Below, piece after piece: positions 1 to 9,436 of a stretch of DNA of 12,326 bases. Source of the DNA: Hepatocystis sp. ex Piliocolobus tephrosceles (Eukaryota > Apicomplexa > Aconoidasida > Haemosporida > Plasmodiidae). A program made the translations under genes and the position numbers. Position 1 is the first letter of the stretch, and each line of letters starts with the position of its first letter. The stretch covers positions 1 to 12,326 of the forward strand of contig CABPSV020000608.1 in assembly GCA_902459845.2 (NCBI GenBank). The letters are read 5' to 3'. The notes beneath the pieces were generated by a model that saw nothing but the letters and a program-made list of their open reading frames with translations, did not search any database and was not told the origin of the DNA.

Positions 1-535
1 TATAGGCTCCTTAGGCACGTATATATATATATATATATATACATATATATATGTATATATAATAACAATAATAATAATAATAATCATAATATACATTAAG
101 ACTACACATAGTGTAATTGGTTTATTTTTAAAGGGTTTCAAAGTGCTATGAGGATATTTAGTTTATTATTATTTTATTTTTTGTTTATTAACAAAAATAA
201 AAAGTTACCTTTTTTTTTTTTTGCTTTATTATTTATGTGCATTTTATATGTATCAAAATTCACTGTTGTAAAAATGGTAATAGTAGTTTAAAAAAAGTGA
301 TAGTTTTAGTTATTTTACTTTTTTTTTTAAAAATAAATTTGTCTAATACTAAAACGAGTTTATTTATTACGTACATGTTACTTTTCGATATATTTAAACA
401 CAACCATATAAATAATACAATAGTACATATATATATCAACATGGTTATCTAGGTAGTAAAAAAAAAAAATAAATGAAATTAATCAATAGATTAATACATT
501 AAAATGTAAGTTCCTTATGTATATAAACTAGAAAC

Positions 536-577
<42 letters not shown>

Positions 578-618
578 CCTTAGTAAACTATTAAAATAAA
601 ACCAAAACATTCGTAAAA
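1..618. other. intergenic, no gene seen
   Basis: This stretch lies beyond the 3' end of the minus-strand LRR gene. It holds a TA microsatellite at about 21-59, a run of (AAT)n-like triplets at about 61-90, and a 33-base poly(T) at about 541-573. Short open frames occur at 237-452 on both strands. They are low-complexity shadows of each other, without family resemblance, splice structure or raised G+C, so I do not call a gene. The 3' untranslated region of the LRR gene would lie here if exon 18 is its true end. Confidence 0.6.
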
Positions 619-940
619 TTAGTTCTTTTTGTTACTGTCAGCTTTTTTACCTACAATAATGAATTCATCTAAATTAATTTTCTGTAAAAAAAAAAAAAAG
701 GCATGTATAGGTACTTACATGTGTGCATCTATCTATATATGTATATGTACAAACTGAAGATGTTTCTTATTTTAAAAAGGGTGCATGTAAAGTTTCAATT
801 GTTTACTAAAAGGACATTAAAAAAAAAAAAAAAAAAAAAAAAACGCATTATTTAATTTGCCTAGTGATATATATATATTTTTTTTTGCTGCTTACTTGAA
901 CGACGCGATTAACTGTCTTTACCACTGGCTTCGGTTTTAT
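619..940 (-). other. LRRC9: LRR gene, small terminal exons 17 and 18
   Basis: Exon 17 (940-896, 45 nt) lies between acceptor TATACATATAG and donor CAA|GTAAGC. It encodes IKPKPVVKTVNRVVQ, and it is a clear G+C island in surrounding TA repeats. Exon 18 (681-619) follows a run of T ending TTACAG and encodes a 20-residue tail with NLDEFIIVGKKAD before a TAA. Both are phase 0 and fit the phase-0 donor of exon 16. No homologue of the tail is recalled, so this is splice- and composition-based inference. The fallback is that the gene ends at 1091 and this is noise, which I think less likely because two islands, two acceptors and one strong donor agree. Confidence 0.5.
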
Positions 941-1057
941 CTATATGTATAAGTGTATATATATATATATATATATAAATGCACACGTAAATGTACGAAC
1001 GGGTATGATCAAAAAAAAGTAGTATGGTCCATATTCAATAAAACGACACAACAACAA

Positions 1058-1092
<35 letters not shown>

Positions 1093-2202
1093 AAAAACTC
1101 TCAAAAAACTGTGAAAAAGTGTGGAAAATTACCAATACATTTTTTAATTTCGCCTGAGTAATATTTTTACTTGTATTGTTTTCTTGCAAATCGTTTACAA
1201 TATTTTTTTTATTATTATATTGGTTATAAGTAGGATTTATGTTCTCTTTTTTGTTTTCCGTTTGTTGAGCAGTTGTGTCTTGCTCTTTAACATTTTTATT
1301 ATCAAAACATTCTACTTGATTTAACATGGATTTAATAATTTCAAAATGTTCTTTTATTTTCCTGTTTCCATTTAAATTTAAATTTTTCAAACTATTTAAA
1401 CTTGTTAAATGTTTAAACTCATCAATGTTATCAATTCTATTAACACGTAAATCAAGCGTTTGTAGTTTTTGCATTTTGTCAAGTGGACATAAATTTCTAC
1501 ATTAAAACATTAAAGATAAAAAAAAGGCACGTTTATATATGTATATGCGCATATATATATATATATATATATATGTACTACACGCTTACTTACAATGATT
1601 TTTTTTTTTTTTTTTTATAAGTTATATTAAAATAAGCTTATATAATATATATGGACTTGTTCATTCGTCCATTCGTTTTCTTATATATATATGCATACAT
1701 TTGTTTTTTTTTTTTTTTTTTTTTTTTTCATTTATATGCGGCTTTTTCCTGACCTGATCAGGTTGTTAGACAAATTCAAATTTTCTAAATTACTGGGGAA
1801 AGAATCAGAAAAAATTTTTGATATTTTATTATTAGATAAATTTAAAACTTGTAAGTTTTTTAACGTGTTTAAATATTTAATTGAGGTAATAATATTTCCT
1901 TCTAAATTTAAAATTTTAAAATTTTGTAAGTTTAGTATATTTTTAAAAAAAATAGTCTTCGATATTATACAATAACTAACATCCAGTTCCTGTTAAAAAC
2001 AAATTGTATATATATATATATATATATATGTAAGGGTGTGTGTACTATTGTACTAAGAGGTTTTAATTTATTGCATTTTGTATAATCATAAGTACAATGC
2101 AATTGTTTTGATACGGAATAAGTGACAATTATAATGAATATATAACAAGTTTCTTATACTGTCTATATGTCTTTTTTTTTTTTTTTTTTTTATAAACTTT
2201 TT

Positions 2203-2241
<39 letters not shown>

Positions 2242-2409
2242 TTGTACTTATACTACTTAGTACTATTTTCTCCACTACTATCATCAATATAAATTAATTT
2301 ATCATTTCCCCCTAACCTCTAACGATTTAAACGAATTTAACACATTTACGTTGTTATCTCCTATGAAGGCGTCTTCAGATATGTGTTTGTTGTTGTTTAA
2401 AATTAATAC

Positions 2410-2452
<43 letters not shown>

Positions 2453-5400
2453 ATATTAGTCAAAGTATATATCAAAAAAAAGTGCACAAAAAATGGGATA
2501 ACCGGCTTATATCGTTTTAAGAAAATAGTAGTATGTATTGAGGTTTTTATTTTTTTATTTATTTTTTTTTTTTTTTTTAACTTTTAGATTGTCCAAAGGG
2601 CCCACATTTTTTATATTATTTATGTAATTATTTGATATATTTAAATATTGCAAATTTTTAAAATGGTCGTTGTTAATGTTAAAAAGTATATTTTTAATTT
2701 TCAGATTTTTTATTTCAAGTGATTTTAGAGATGTATATGGTGGGTACATATTATATATGTCAAAAAAGACATCAAGAGTATATACATTTTTAAAAATTTT
2801 ATCAAGATTTGTTTTTTTTTCTACATAGTTATTATTTAATATTAGTAAATTAGGAAAAAGATGGATAATATATAATTCCAAATTAGGGAAATTGATTTTA
2901 TTATTATAAATATTTATTGCAATAATTAATGTTTTATTTTTTATTAATACTAAAGGTGTAATATCTTTAATTAAATTGTTGTGTATATTTATCTCTGTTA
3001 AATGTAAATTATGTAACAGTGGTAAGTTATGTAATTTATTATGAGAACATCTTATAATTTTTAAATTAGGTATAAAATTAATAATATTTATATCATCTAT
3101 GTCATTTTTATCTAAAATTAGTGTTTCGATGGATAAATTATTTTTTAAAAAATTTATATCAGTTAAATTATTATTTTTTATATTTAATACTTTTAAACTG
3201 TTTGGTAATTTTATATTATTCAAATTTACAAGTGCATTATTTGATAGATCTAAAATAATTAAATTTGTAAATTTACTAAAATTTAAATTTCCAATTTCTT
3301 GGTAATATACGCCTGATAAGTTTATCTTTTTTACGTGTTGGATATAGTTTAAATTTATCTCTTTGTTAATTTTTGTTTGATTTTTCAAACTTTCTTCTGC
3401 GTGTTTGTACTGACCATGATCATCTGACAAAAAAAAATTTAGTGTCGTAAATGTAAATACATGTAAAAAAAAAAAAAAAAATAATAACCATGTAAAGCGT
3501 GTGTAGTATGATTAGTTGAATAAGTTAAATGTACCACTTCTTTTTATCATTTTTTTTGTCATTTTTTTTATCATTTTTTTTATCATTTTTTTTATCATTT
3601 TTTTTTGTCTTTTTTTTTGTCATTTTTTTTGTCATTTTTTTTGTCATTTTTTTTGTCATTTTTTTTTGTCATTTTTTTTTGTCATTTTTTTTTGTCATTT
3701 TTTTACGAATGTGCTATTATTACCTACTACCAATTGAACGTTGTCCATTTCGGTTTTCTCACTACACACAGGAAATAACAGATATGGTAACAAAACAAAT
3801 GCACTGTTTTTAATTATGACCTTTTTTTGATTGAATGTTTTTATATTAGGATAAAATAAATATATATTTGAAAATTGTATAAACGTTATATATATAGAAT
3901 TACATAAAATATTTAAGTGTTCTAATTTTTTATGATTTAAACTAAATCTTATTATGTGTTTATAATCATATAAAAAGTTGAAAGATATATTAAAAAAAAT
4001 TAAATTCTTAAATTTATTATATATAGGACTTATGTCATAAATACAATTAAAAGACAAATCTAAATACTCCAAATTAATTAAATCGAAGTTTTCAATACCT
4101 TGAAAAAATGTACTTAAATTATTTATGTTATTATTTTTTAAATGTAATTCTTTTATATTTGTTAAATTTTCCTTAAAAATGAGTAAATTTAGTTTTCCGA
4201 TGAGGAGGTTATTTAAATATAACTGATGGCGGTTTTGTCCGTTTTTTCCACTGTCTCCATTTTCAATTATATTAAATTTATTTTCCCCAAGAAATAAATT
4301 ATCCGAAGGGGATATTATTAAAACATTTTTTAATGCCTCTTTTTTTTTTTTTTCTACATTTTGTAGATCATCATAAGAAAGAATTTTAACTTGTTCTTTA
4401 TTATTTATATTATCATTCTGTTTTAAACATTTTAAGTTTTTTTTTTGTAATAAAATTAAAATATTTTTTTTAATTTCACAAATAAGTTTGCTTAATTTTA
4501 TAAAATATTTTGTGATACGAAAAAAATTAATATAATCAAAATTTAAAACAAAATTAATAAAATCGTTTTTTATTTTTTCGTTTAATGTTAAATTAGTGAT
4601 ATTGTTATTATCATTATCATTACTTGTGTTTTTATTTTGAATCATATAGTTAAAAAAATCGTAATTTATTTGTTTTTTATTTTTAATTATATTTAACATA
4701 GAACATTGTGTTTTTATCATAGTACCATTCTTTTCGTTACTTTTTTTTTTATTATAACAACTGTTGATATTGTTGTTGCTGTTATTGTTGTTGCTGTTAC
4801 TGTTAACGATATGACTCTCAGTATTGGTGTGGCTACAACTATCTGTAAGATTGCTGTTTGTACTATTAGTACTACCAGTTTTTGTAACATTGGTACTATT
4901 CGTTAAAGTAAAATTTACTATATATTTTAAATTTGTATGTACAGGTAATGTATAATAAAGTTTAAATTTTATATCTTTCATATTTTCAATTGGTTGGGAG
5001 TTAATCCTTTGTTCATTTATATGTTCGTCTATATTTTTATCCTCAGTTGTATCATATTTTTTTATTTCGGTCGGATTTTCCTCATATACACTATGAGCAT
5101 TGACTTCTTTAAAACATCCCGGGAAAAAATAACTTTCAACTATATAAATAGGAAATAACATAAGATCAATTTTTTTACTTTTTACAATTTTTTTTTTTAT
5201 ATTTATATCAGTTTCTATATTTGAAAAATCTTCTTGCTTTTTCTTTTTGGAATAAATTAGGTGGACAATGTCGTTTTCTAAGTCTTCTTCCAAAAATATG
5301 CTACATTAAGAAAAAACAAGTACACAAAAAAAAAAAATATAATTAAATCATGCAAAATTAAAAAAAAAAAAAAAAAAAATATATGTTAAAAAATTATACG

Positions 5401-7202
5401 TTAAAAATATATGTTAAAAAATTATACGTTAAAAATGTATGTTAAAAATGTAAATGTTAAAAATGTAATGTTAAAAATGTAATGTTAAAAATGTAATGTT
5501 AAAAATGTATATGTTAAAAAGTTGTCTACTTTTATTTTTTATGATTACTTTATTAAAGTTTTCAAAATATGATTAATATTATAAGATGAGCAGACATAAT
5601 TTTTATCAAAAAATTTTCTTTTCTTAGGGTCTTCAACTGTTTGTTCTGCTTCATCGAATTCATAAAAATTGTTAATTTTACAGCTGTATTAGGTGAAAAA
5701 AAAAATAAGTCCATATATTGCATGTGTTAATTTGTGCAAACATATATTCTTAAATACCCGCTCATATATATATGGACATATATATATATATATATATATA
5801 CATGTATATGGACATATATGCATAAATAGAGCAAATCTTTTAGGGAGTAGATAACTCGTTATTATTTATTTTTTTATTTTATTTTTTTTTTTTTTTTTTA
5901 CTAATTGTATGGGTGTAAAAATAATAATTTTTTTTCATAAACCAAGCTCTTTAAATGTTGTTCTCTGAAGTTAAAAAAAAAAAAAAAAAAAAAGACCAAA
6001 AAAAAAAAAAACATGAGCATACAAACATATTAACCTTATTTCCATATTATTTCTATATAAGCGTGAGAAAAAAAAAAACATTACATTAATGTGTCCAGAT
6101 TTCTATCACTCAATTTTTTTACTTTTATTATATTATCAATTTTTATATTTTCTGTAAAATAGTTTTTGAGTGTTTCTGGAATAAAATGGAACTTGATTAG
6201 ATCTTCAATTTTTTGGTAACTACCAAGAAAAAAAAAAAATAAAAAAAATGAAATTGTTATAAAACTATCAAATTCGTGTGTAAAATCGTAAGCATATTTA
6301 TACGTATACTAGTATCACATAATAGCAAAATAAAACAACAGAAGCAATAGAATATACAAAAAAAAAAAAAAAGACAAAAAAAAACAAAAAAATGACAAAA
6401 ACGTTTTTTTATAAGTTAACTAGTCTCACTCTTCATGTTTCTTATCAATCATCTCAAAAAATATATTGTAGTAGGAGTTCATAGAAGTTGTTAAATATTT
6501 TATTTGTAATTCCTTTTCATGTTTTAATCTCTTAATTATGTAATCAAATCTGTAACAATAAAAAATGAAAAACCAAACAGAAATCAGAAATAATTTTGTT
6601 TCACTCATATATCCATAGGTCTATGTATATAAAAGTAAACACAAACAGCTTTAATAATTTTTTTATTTTATTTTATTTATTTTTTTTTTTTTTTTTTTTA
6701 TACCTAGAAATGTAAGCACCTAATAAATAATCTATTTCTTCCTTTATTTTCGATATAGTATCATTTTCTTTGTTCTTAAAACAAAAAAAAAAAAAAAAGA
6801 CAAAAAAAAGACAAAAAAAAAAAAAATAAAAAAACAGAGAACTAAACAAGTAGATAAAAGAATAAACAGATACAACAACATTATTAGTTTAACGTGAACT
6901 CTTTATTTGAGCAAATTATGAATTTTTTTATAAAATAATATGTACATACAAAAGCTTCGTTAGGAGAATAAAAGTCTTCAAGGTTATAAAAAAAATGAAG
7001 AGGTTTTAACACTTCATTTATGTATGATACATTTTTGTTATTAATAAATAAAATATATTGTTTTTCTTTATTATATTTTTCTTTGATATAATTTATTTTA
7101 AAATCAATTATATTCCTTAACACGTTCATATGTCGAATGGTTATATTTCGATATTTTTTTATAATTTTTTCATGGTCCAAAATCTTGAATATAAAAACAT
7201 AC

Positions 7203-7245
<43 letters not shown>

Positions 7246-7398
7246 ATATGTATATATAAATTTTAGTATAAACACGAATAAATATAAGTACAAAAATATA
7301 GAGTTAGTCTTATCAAAAAAAAAAAAAAAAAATAGTTACTAATTTAGTTTATATATTACTAGTTTAATGGTTCAGCTAGCTAACTATACATAAATCAA

Positions 7399-7439
<41 letters not shown>

Positions 7440-7721
7440 GGGAAATGATTATAAAAATAGTATTTATAAAAAATATTATTTACCAATACATTATTTTCTA
7501 AAGAAAAAAATATACCAAATAAAATTAATTTGCTTTTCCTTTTTGCATGTACGCTTAAGTCTCCATGTACATAAACATACATAATGCATATCTCATAAAA
7601 GTCTATTTATATTTGTTTTATATTTATATTACTATAATATATTGAACTTAAGTAAAACTCTTTAAGATTATGCAGTCTATGCAGAATTTGGATGTCTTCG
7701 AATTTGTTTATTCTTCAAAAG

Positions 7722-7754
<33 letters not shown>

Positions 7755-8134
7755 AGTAGAATAAAACGAGTAGGTGAACAGATATGTGAGTATGGTAATA
7801 TTAAACAGGATATAACAACTCCTGTTACTCTACATTTTTTTTTATCCTATTTTTTTTAACCTGTTTCCACTCAAATTTAAATATTCTAAATTTAAATTAT
7901 TTCTTAAAGCGTCTATATTTTTTATATTGTTGTTAGCTAAATTTATATGTACTAAAGAATATGTATTAATAAAAAAATCAACATTTTTAATGTTATTATC
8001 ACTTAAATCTATATAAGTTAAATTTCTATTTTCTTGTATATTTATAAATTCTTCTGTTAACTGATTATTAAACAAGTTTAGTTTTTCGAGTTTTGTTAAT
8101 TTGTTTATTCCTGTAGGCGTATATGAACAAATGT

Positions 8135-8214
<80 letters not shown>

Positions 8215-8333
8215 AATATAATAAATTAAAAAAGATAAAATATAATCAAATAAATAGATAGATGTCGTTCTGAGTTATAGGTTATACACATAAGTGCATA
8301 TATTATATATAAATGTATCACTTATCGGTGTGA

Positions 8334-8371
<38 letters not shown>

Positions 8372-8813
8372 TTTTACTACCTATTATACTTTTAATGCTA
8401 TTTAACTGTAAGAACAGAACTTTCAATTTTACACAATTAAACAGAGGTGTTACATCGGTTATATTGTTTTTTATTAAAAATAAATATTTTATATTTATAA
8501 AATTTTCGAATACATTTAAATTTATACTTTTTTCCATACATATTTCTAATGTTTCTATCTCTTCGTTTTTTTTAGTTTCCACATTATTCGAGTATTTTAT
8601 TGTTTTTATTAAACTGTTAAAAAAAATAAACACACACACATTGATATATATATATATATATATATATTTGTACATAAATATGAACACCACTTTAGCGGCA
8701 TAATTGTGTGACTCTACATGTGATGTAAATATGTTTACAAGCTCAATTATAAAATATTAGAAAAAAAAAAAAATAATAATTTATTTTTACTCATCATCAT
8801 TTAGTTGTTCCAT
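619..8813 (-). CDS. LRRC9: LRRC9-like leucine-rich repeat protein, 18 exons, ~1548 aa
   Basis: Exons in transcription order: 8813-8791, 8613-8381, 8110-7861, 7712-7648, 7497-7400, 7183-6950, 6774-6704, 6549-6430, 6219-6085, 5964-5902, 5683-5549, 5300-3724, 3423-2582, 2409-2317, 1989-1754, 1496-1133, 940-896, 681-619. Every intron is GT-AG and every junction keeps frame, giving 4647 nt including the stop. Residues ~35-225 form an LRR block with SDS22-like repeats (LxxLxLxxNxI). Residues ~225-480 are charged and helical. Residues ~476-1001 hold a non-LRR conserved part, an Asn/Ser/Thr insert, then LRRs, and residues ~1002-1500 are almost all LRR. Length and order match LRRC9 as I remember it, including the segment after the first LRR block (LNLSGN, then a PNL...LD cap) and a LPxxxxxxVxF-like strand before the second block. 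LRRC9 is associated with motile cilia, so a male gamete axoneme role is inference. The start is an ATG in a 23-nt exon whose phase fits exon 2. It could instead be a more general LRR scaffold, or be annotated as two genes. Confidence 0.72.
1091..1496 (-). other. LRRC9: LRR gene, exon 16 with alternative stop at 1091
   Basis: The exon opens after TTTTAATGTAG at 1496 and completes an Arg codon. It gives NLCPLDK, LQTLDLRVNRI, LKNLNLNGNR and a final LNQVECFDN cap, followed by a hydrophilic Asn/Lys/Gln tail. If read to the TAA at 1093-1091 the last 13 residues come from T-rich, intron-like DNA (ending FFESF). I prefer a donor at 1132 (TTG|GTAATT, phase 0), ending the exon at 1133 after KNVL and joining exons 17 and 18. 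An upstream donor at 1138 (AAT|GTATTG) is also phase 0. Confidence 0.65.
1754..2409 (-). other. LRRC9: LRR gene, exons 14 and 15
   Basis: Exon 14 (2409-2317, 93 nt, phase 0 on both sides) follows a very long poly-T tract ending TTAAG. It gives VLILNNNKHISEDAF ... SFKSLE, directly continuing NVGPLDNLK of exon 13 into a normal repeat (LKVLILNNN). Exon 15 (1989-1754, 236 nt) follows TTTTTAACAG. It gives ELDVSYC, FKILNLEGNII, LQVLNLSNNKI and LENLNLSNNLI, then ends ATCAG|GTCAGG in phase 2. The segment with an insert before SLE and the later ISKIFSDSF motif resembles the last LRR run of vertebrate LRRC9 from memory. Confidence 0.72.
2582..3423 (-). other. LRRC9: LRR gene, exon 13: continuous LRR array
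   Basis: This 842-nt exon starts after TTTTTTTTGTCAG, where AT completes a GAT codon with the G left by exon 12. It ends AAA|GTTAAA in phase 0. Nearly the whole translation is LRR: VKKINLSGVYY, LIILDLSNNAL, LKVLNIKNNNL, IETLILDKNDI, LKIIRCSHNKL, LTEINIHNNLI, LIIAINIYNNKI. A break follows with LFPNLLILNNNYV, which looks like an internal LRR cap, and the array restarts with LKSLEIKNLKI and LQYLNISNNYI. Because the open frame has no ATG and sits directly behind an acceptor, it is an exon and not an independent 291-residue protein. Confidence 0.75.
3541..3703. repeat. 12-bp tandem repeat in intron 12
   Basis: About a dozen units of a run of seven to nine T followed by a short spacer fill the intron between exons 12 and 13. 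The upstream units on the plus strand use the spacer atca and the later ones gtca, so the array has two homogenised blocks. In the sense (minus) strand the units read TGACAAAAAAAA and TGATAAAAAAAA. The array starts about 20 bases after the donor and covers about half of the 300-bp intron. Translating it gives long FF-rich frames that are not genes. Confidence 0.9.
3724..5300 (-). other. LRRC9: LRR gene, exon 12 (largest exon)
   Basis: This 1577-nt exon lies between acceptor CTTAATGTAG and donor G|GTAATA. The open frame has no ATG at its left end. It extends through TTG to the acceptor, and the first base completes an Asn codon with exon 11, so it is an internal exon and not a separate gene. 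Its first part (~residues 476-620) has LFPIYIVESYFF and, later, YTLPVHTNLKYIVNF, which match an IPRKYLL ... LPEYVVEFEY pattern recalled from vertebrate LRRC9. A Ser/Thr/Asn low-complexity insert follows (4910-4740 region), typical of Plasmodium proteins. The last third is LRR: IKELHLKNNNI, LEYLDLSFNCI, LIFFNISFNFL, LEHLNILCNSI. An NIKTF cap-like end follows. Confidence 0.75.
5381..5520. repeat. ATGTTAAAA tandem repeat in intron 11
   Basis: Two copies of a ~28-bp unit (tatatgttaaaaaattatacg plus ttaaaaa) are followed by several ~14-bp units of the form aatgttaaaaatgt. The array sits in the 248-bp intron between exons 11 and 12, just downstream of the donor in transcription order. It has no open frame of interest and probably arose by slippage. 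Confidence 0.85.
5549..6774 (-). other. LRRC9: LRR gene, exons 7-11: helical middle region
   Basis: There are five small exons: 6774-6704 (71 nt), 6549-6430 (120 nt), 6219-6085 (135 nt), 5964-5902 (63 nt) and 5683-5549 (135 nt). All four internal junctions and the exit are phase 2. The encoded sequence is charged and helical (SKIKEEIDYLL, IIKRLKHEKEL), followed by a conserved-looking segment around NYFTENIKIDNIIKVKKL. That segment corresponds to a FRTYGITGVKVKRIIKVNN-like region I recall from vertebrate LRRC9, and it is one of the best arguments for orthology outside the repeats. Each exon ends in GTAA- or GTGA-type donors that place a stop at or one codon after the junction if unspliced. Read without splicing, exon 11 would end at a TAA at 5547-5545, making the gene look as if it stops there. 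Confidence 0.66.
7400..7436 (-). repeat. homopolymer encoding ten Lys at the exon 5 end
   Basis: A run of 33 T on the plus strand (7401-7433) reads, on the coding strand, as the last base of a Leu codon, ten AAA codons and the first two bases of AAT. The only GT nearby is right after it (AAT|GTTGAT), in phase 0 with exon 6. The protein would thus carry poly-Lys inside the LRR cap, between FPNL and ILDHE. A change in run length not divisible by three would break the frame. Confidence 0.6.
8136..8212. repeat. 77-base poly(A) in intron 2
   Basis: An uninterrupted A run occupies the middle of intron 2 (8380-8111) of the LRR gene, so in the transcript it is poly(U). It is the longest pure homopolymer in the window. 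Its exact length is likely to be unreliable in any assembly. It lies 26 bases before the exon 3 acceptor, where it may act as an oversized pyrimidine tract. Confidence 0.9.
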
Positions 8814-9401
8814 TTAATCAAAAATATGTTTTTTTAAAAAAAATAAATTAGTTATATACTATTTATCGGAAGTAAAATAACAAAAAGGAGGTATTATATA
8901 GATGTATATTTAATGTCTATTTAATAAGGTTAGGTTAGTTGTTTATATATATATATATATATGTGTGACATTGCATTGTTATAAGCATATATGTACTTTT
9001 TTATATTATTTAATCTTTCAACTTTTACTTAAAAATTTAGTAATCTATAATATAGACAGTTGAAAGTGTTTTAATATAAAAAGTAAGCGGTTGTTTAATT
9101 ATTTATTTATTTATTTTTTTTTTTTTTTTGGAGTGTTTTTTATGAACAGCTAGCTTTTTTTTAAAGAAAAAATGTCATTTATTCCTCATGTATATAATAA
9201 ATGTAATGTGTCTGTCTGTGTATATGCACAAGTAATTATTATTCTTATTATAAAAAATTGAAGATTATTTAAGTGTTATTTTTAGCGTTAAAGCGAATAT
9301 ATGAAAGTATATATAATGTGCTATATATATATATATATATATATATACATACACATATATATGTGATATGTATGTGTGTGGATGCACGTAGCTATTTTTT
9401 T

Positions 9402-9436
<35 letters not shown>

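Larger units (their letters stand above)
6950..8813 (-). other. LRRC9: LRR gene, exons 1-6: N-terminal LRR block and cap
   Basis: Exon 1 (8813-8791) starts MEQLNDD and ends GA|GTAAAA. Exon 2 (8613-8381) follows a TTTTTTTTAACAG acceptor and brings the first LRRs (IKYLFLIKNNI, LKVLFLQLNSI). Exon 3 (8110-7861) adds LEKLNLFNNQL, LTYIDLSDNNI, LVHINLANNNI and LEYLNLSGNR. Exon 4 (7712-7648) continues INKFEDIQ and ends NLKEFYL. Exon 5 (7497-7400) starts in the codon that gives KNN and ends after NHFPNL plus poly-Lys. Exon 6 (7183-6950) begins ILDHEKI, which reads as the end of an LRR cap (PNLxxLD), then turns into a charged helix. The repeats are the 22-residue SDS22 type. Donors are GTAAAA, GTAGTA, GTTAAA, GTTCAA, GTTGAT and GTATGT, so three are weaker GTT forms. 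Confidence 0.72.

Noticed and set aside
237..452. Open frame on both strands, with a hydrophobic stretch that could be read as a signal peptide
   Set aside because: Low-complexity A/T-driven frames on both strands, no splice structure, no family resemblance, no G+C rise.
1691..1975. Plus-strand open frame of 94 residues
   Set aside because: It is the antisense of exon 15; the minus strand reads clear LRR motifs.
3516..3813. Plus-strand FF-rich open frames
   Set aside because: They are translations of the intron 12 tandem T repeat and of the antisense of exon 12.
6426..6608. Possible gene end at the TGA at 6428-6426
   Set aside because: A GA|GTGAGA donor overlaps it and the next exon (6219) fits in phase with a conserved-looking continuation.
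8395..8703. Plus-strand open frame of 102 residues
   Set aside because: Antisense of exon 2 of the LRR gene plus TA repeats.
8926..8938. GGTTAGGTTAG resembling a telomere repeat
   Set aside because: Plasmodium telomeres use GGGTT(T/C)A; two loose copies inside an intergenic region are chance.
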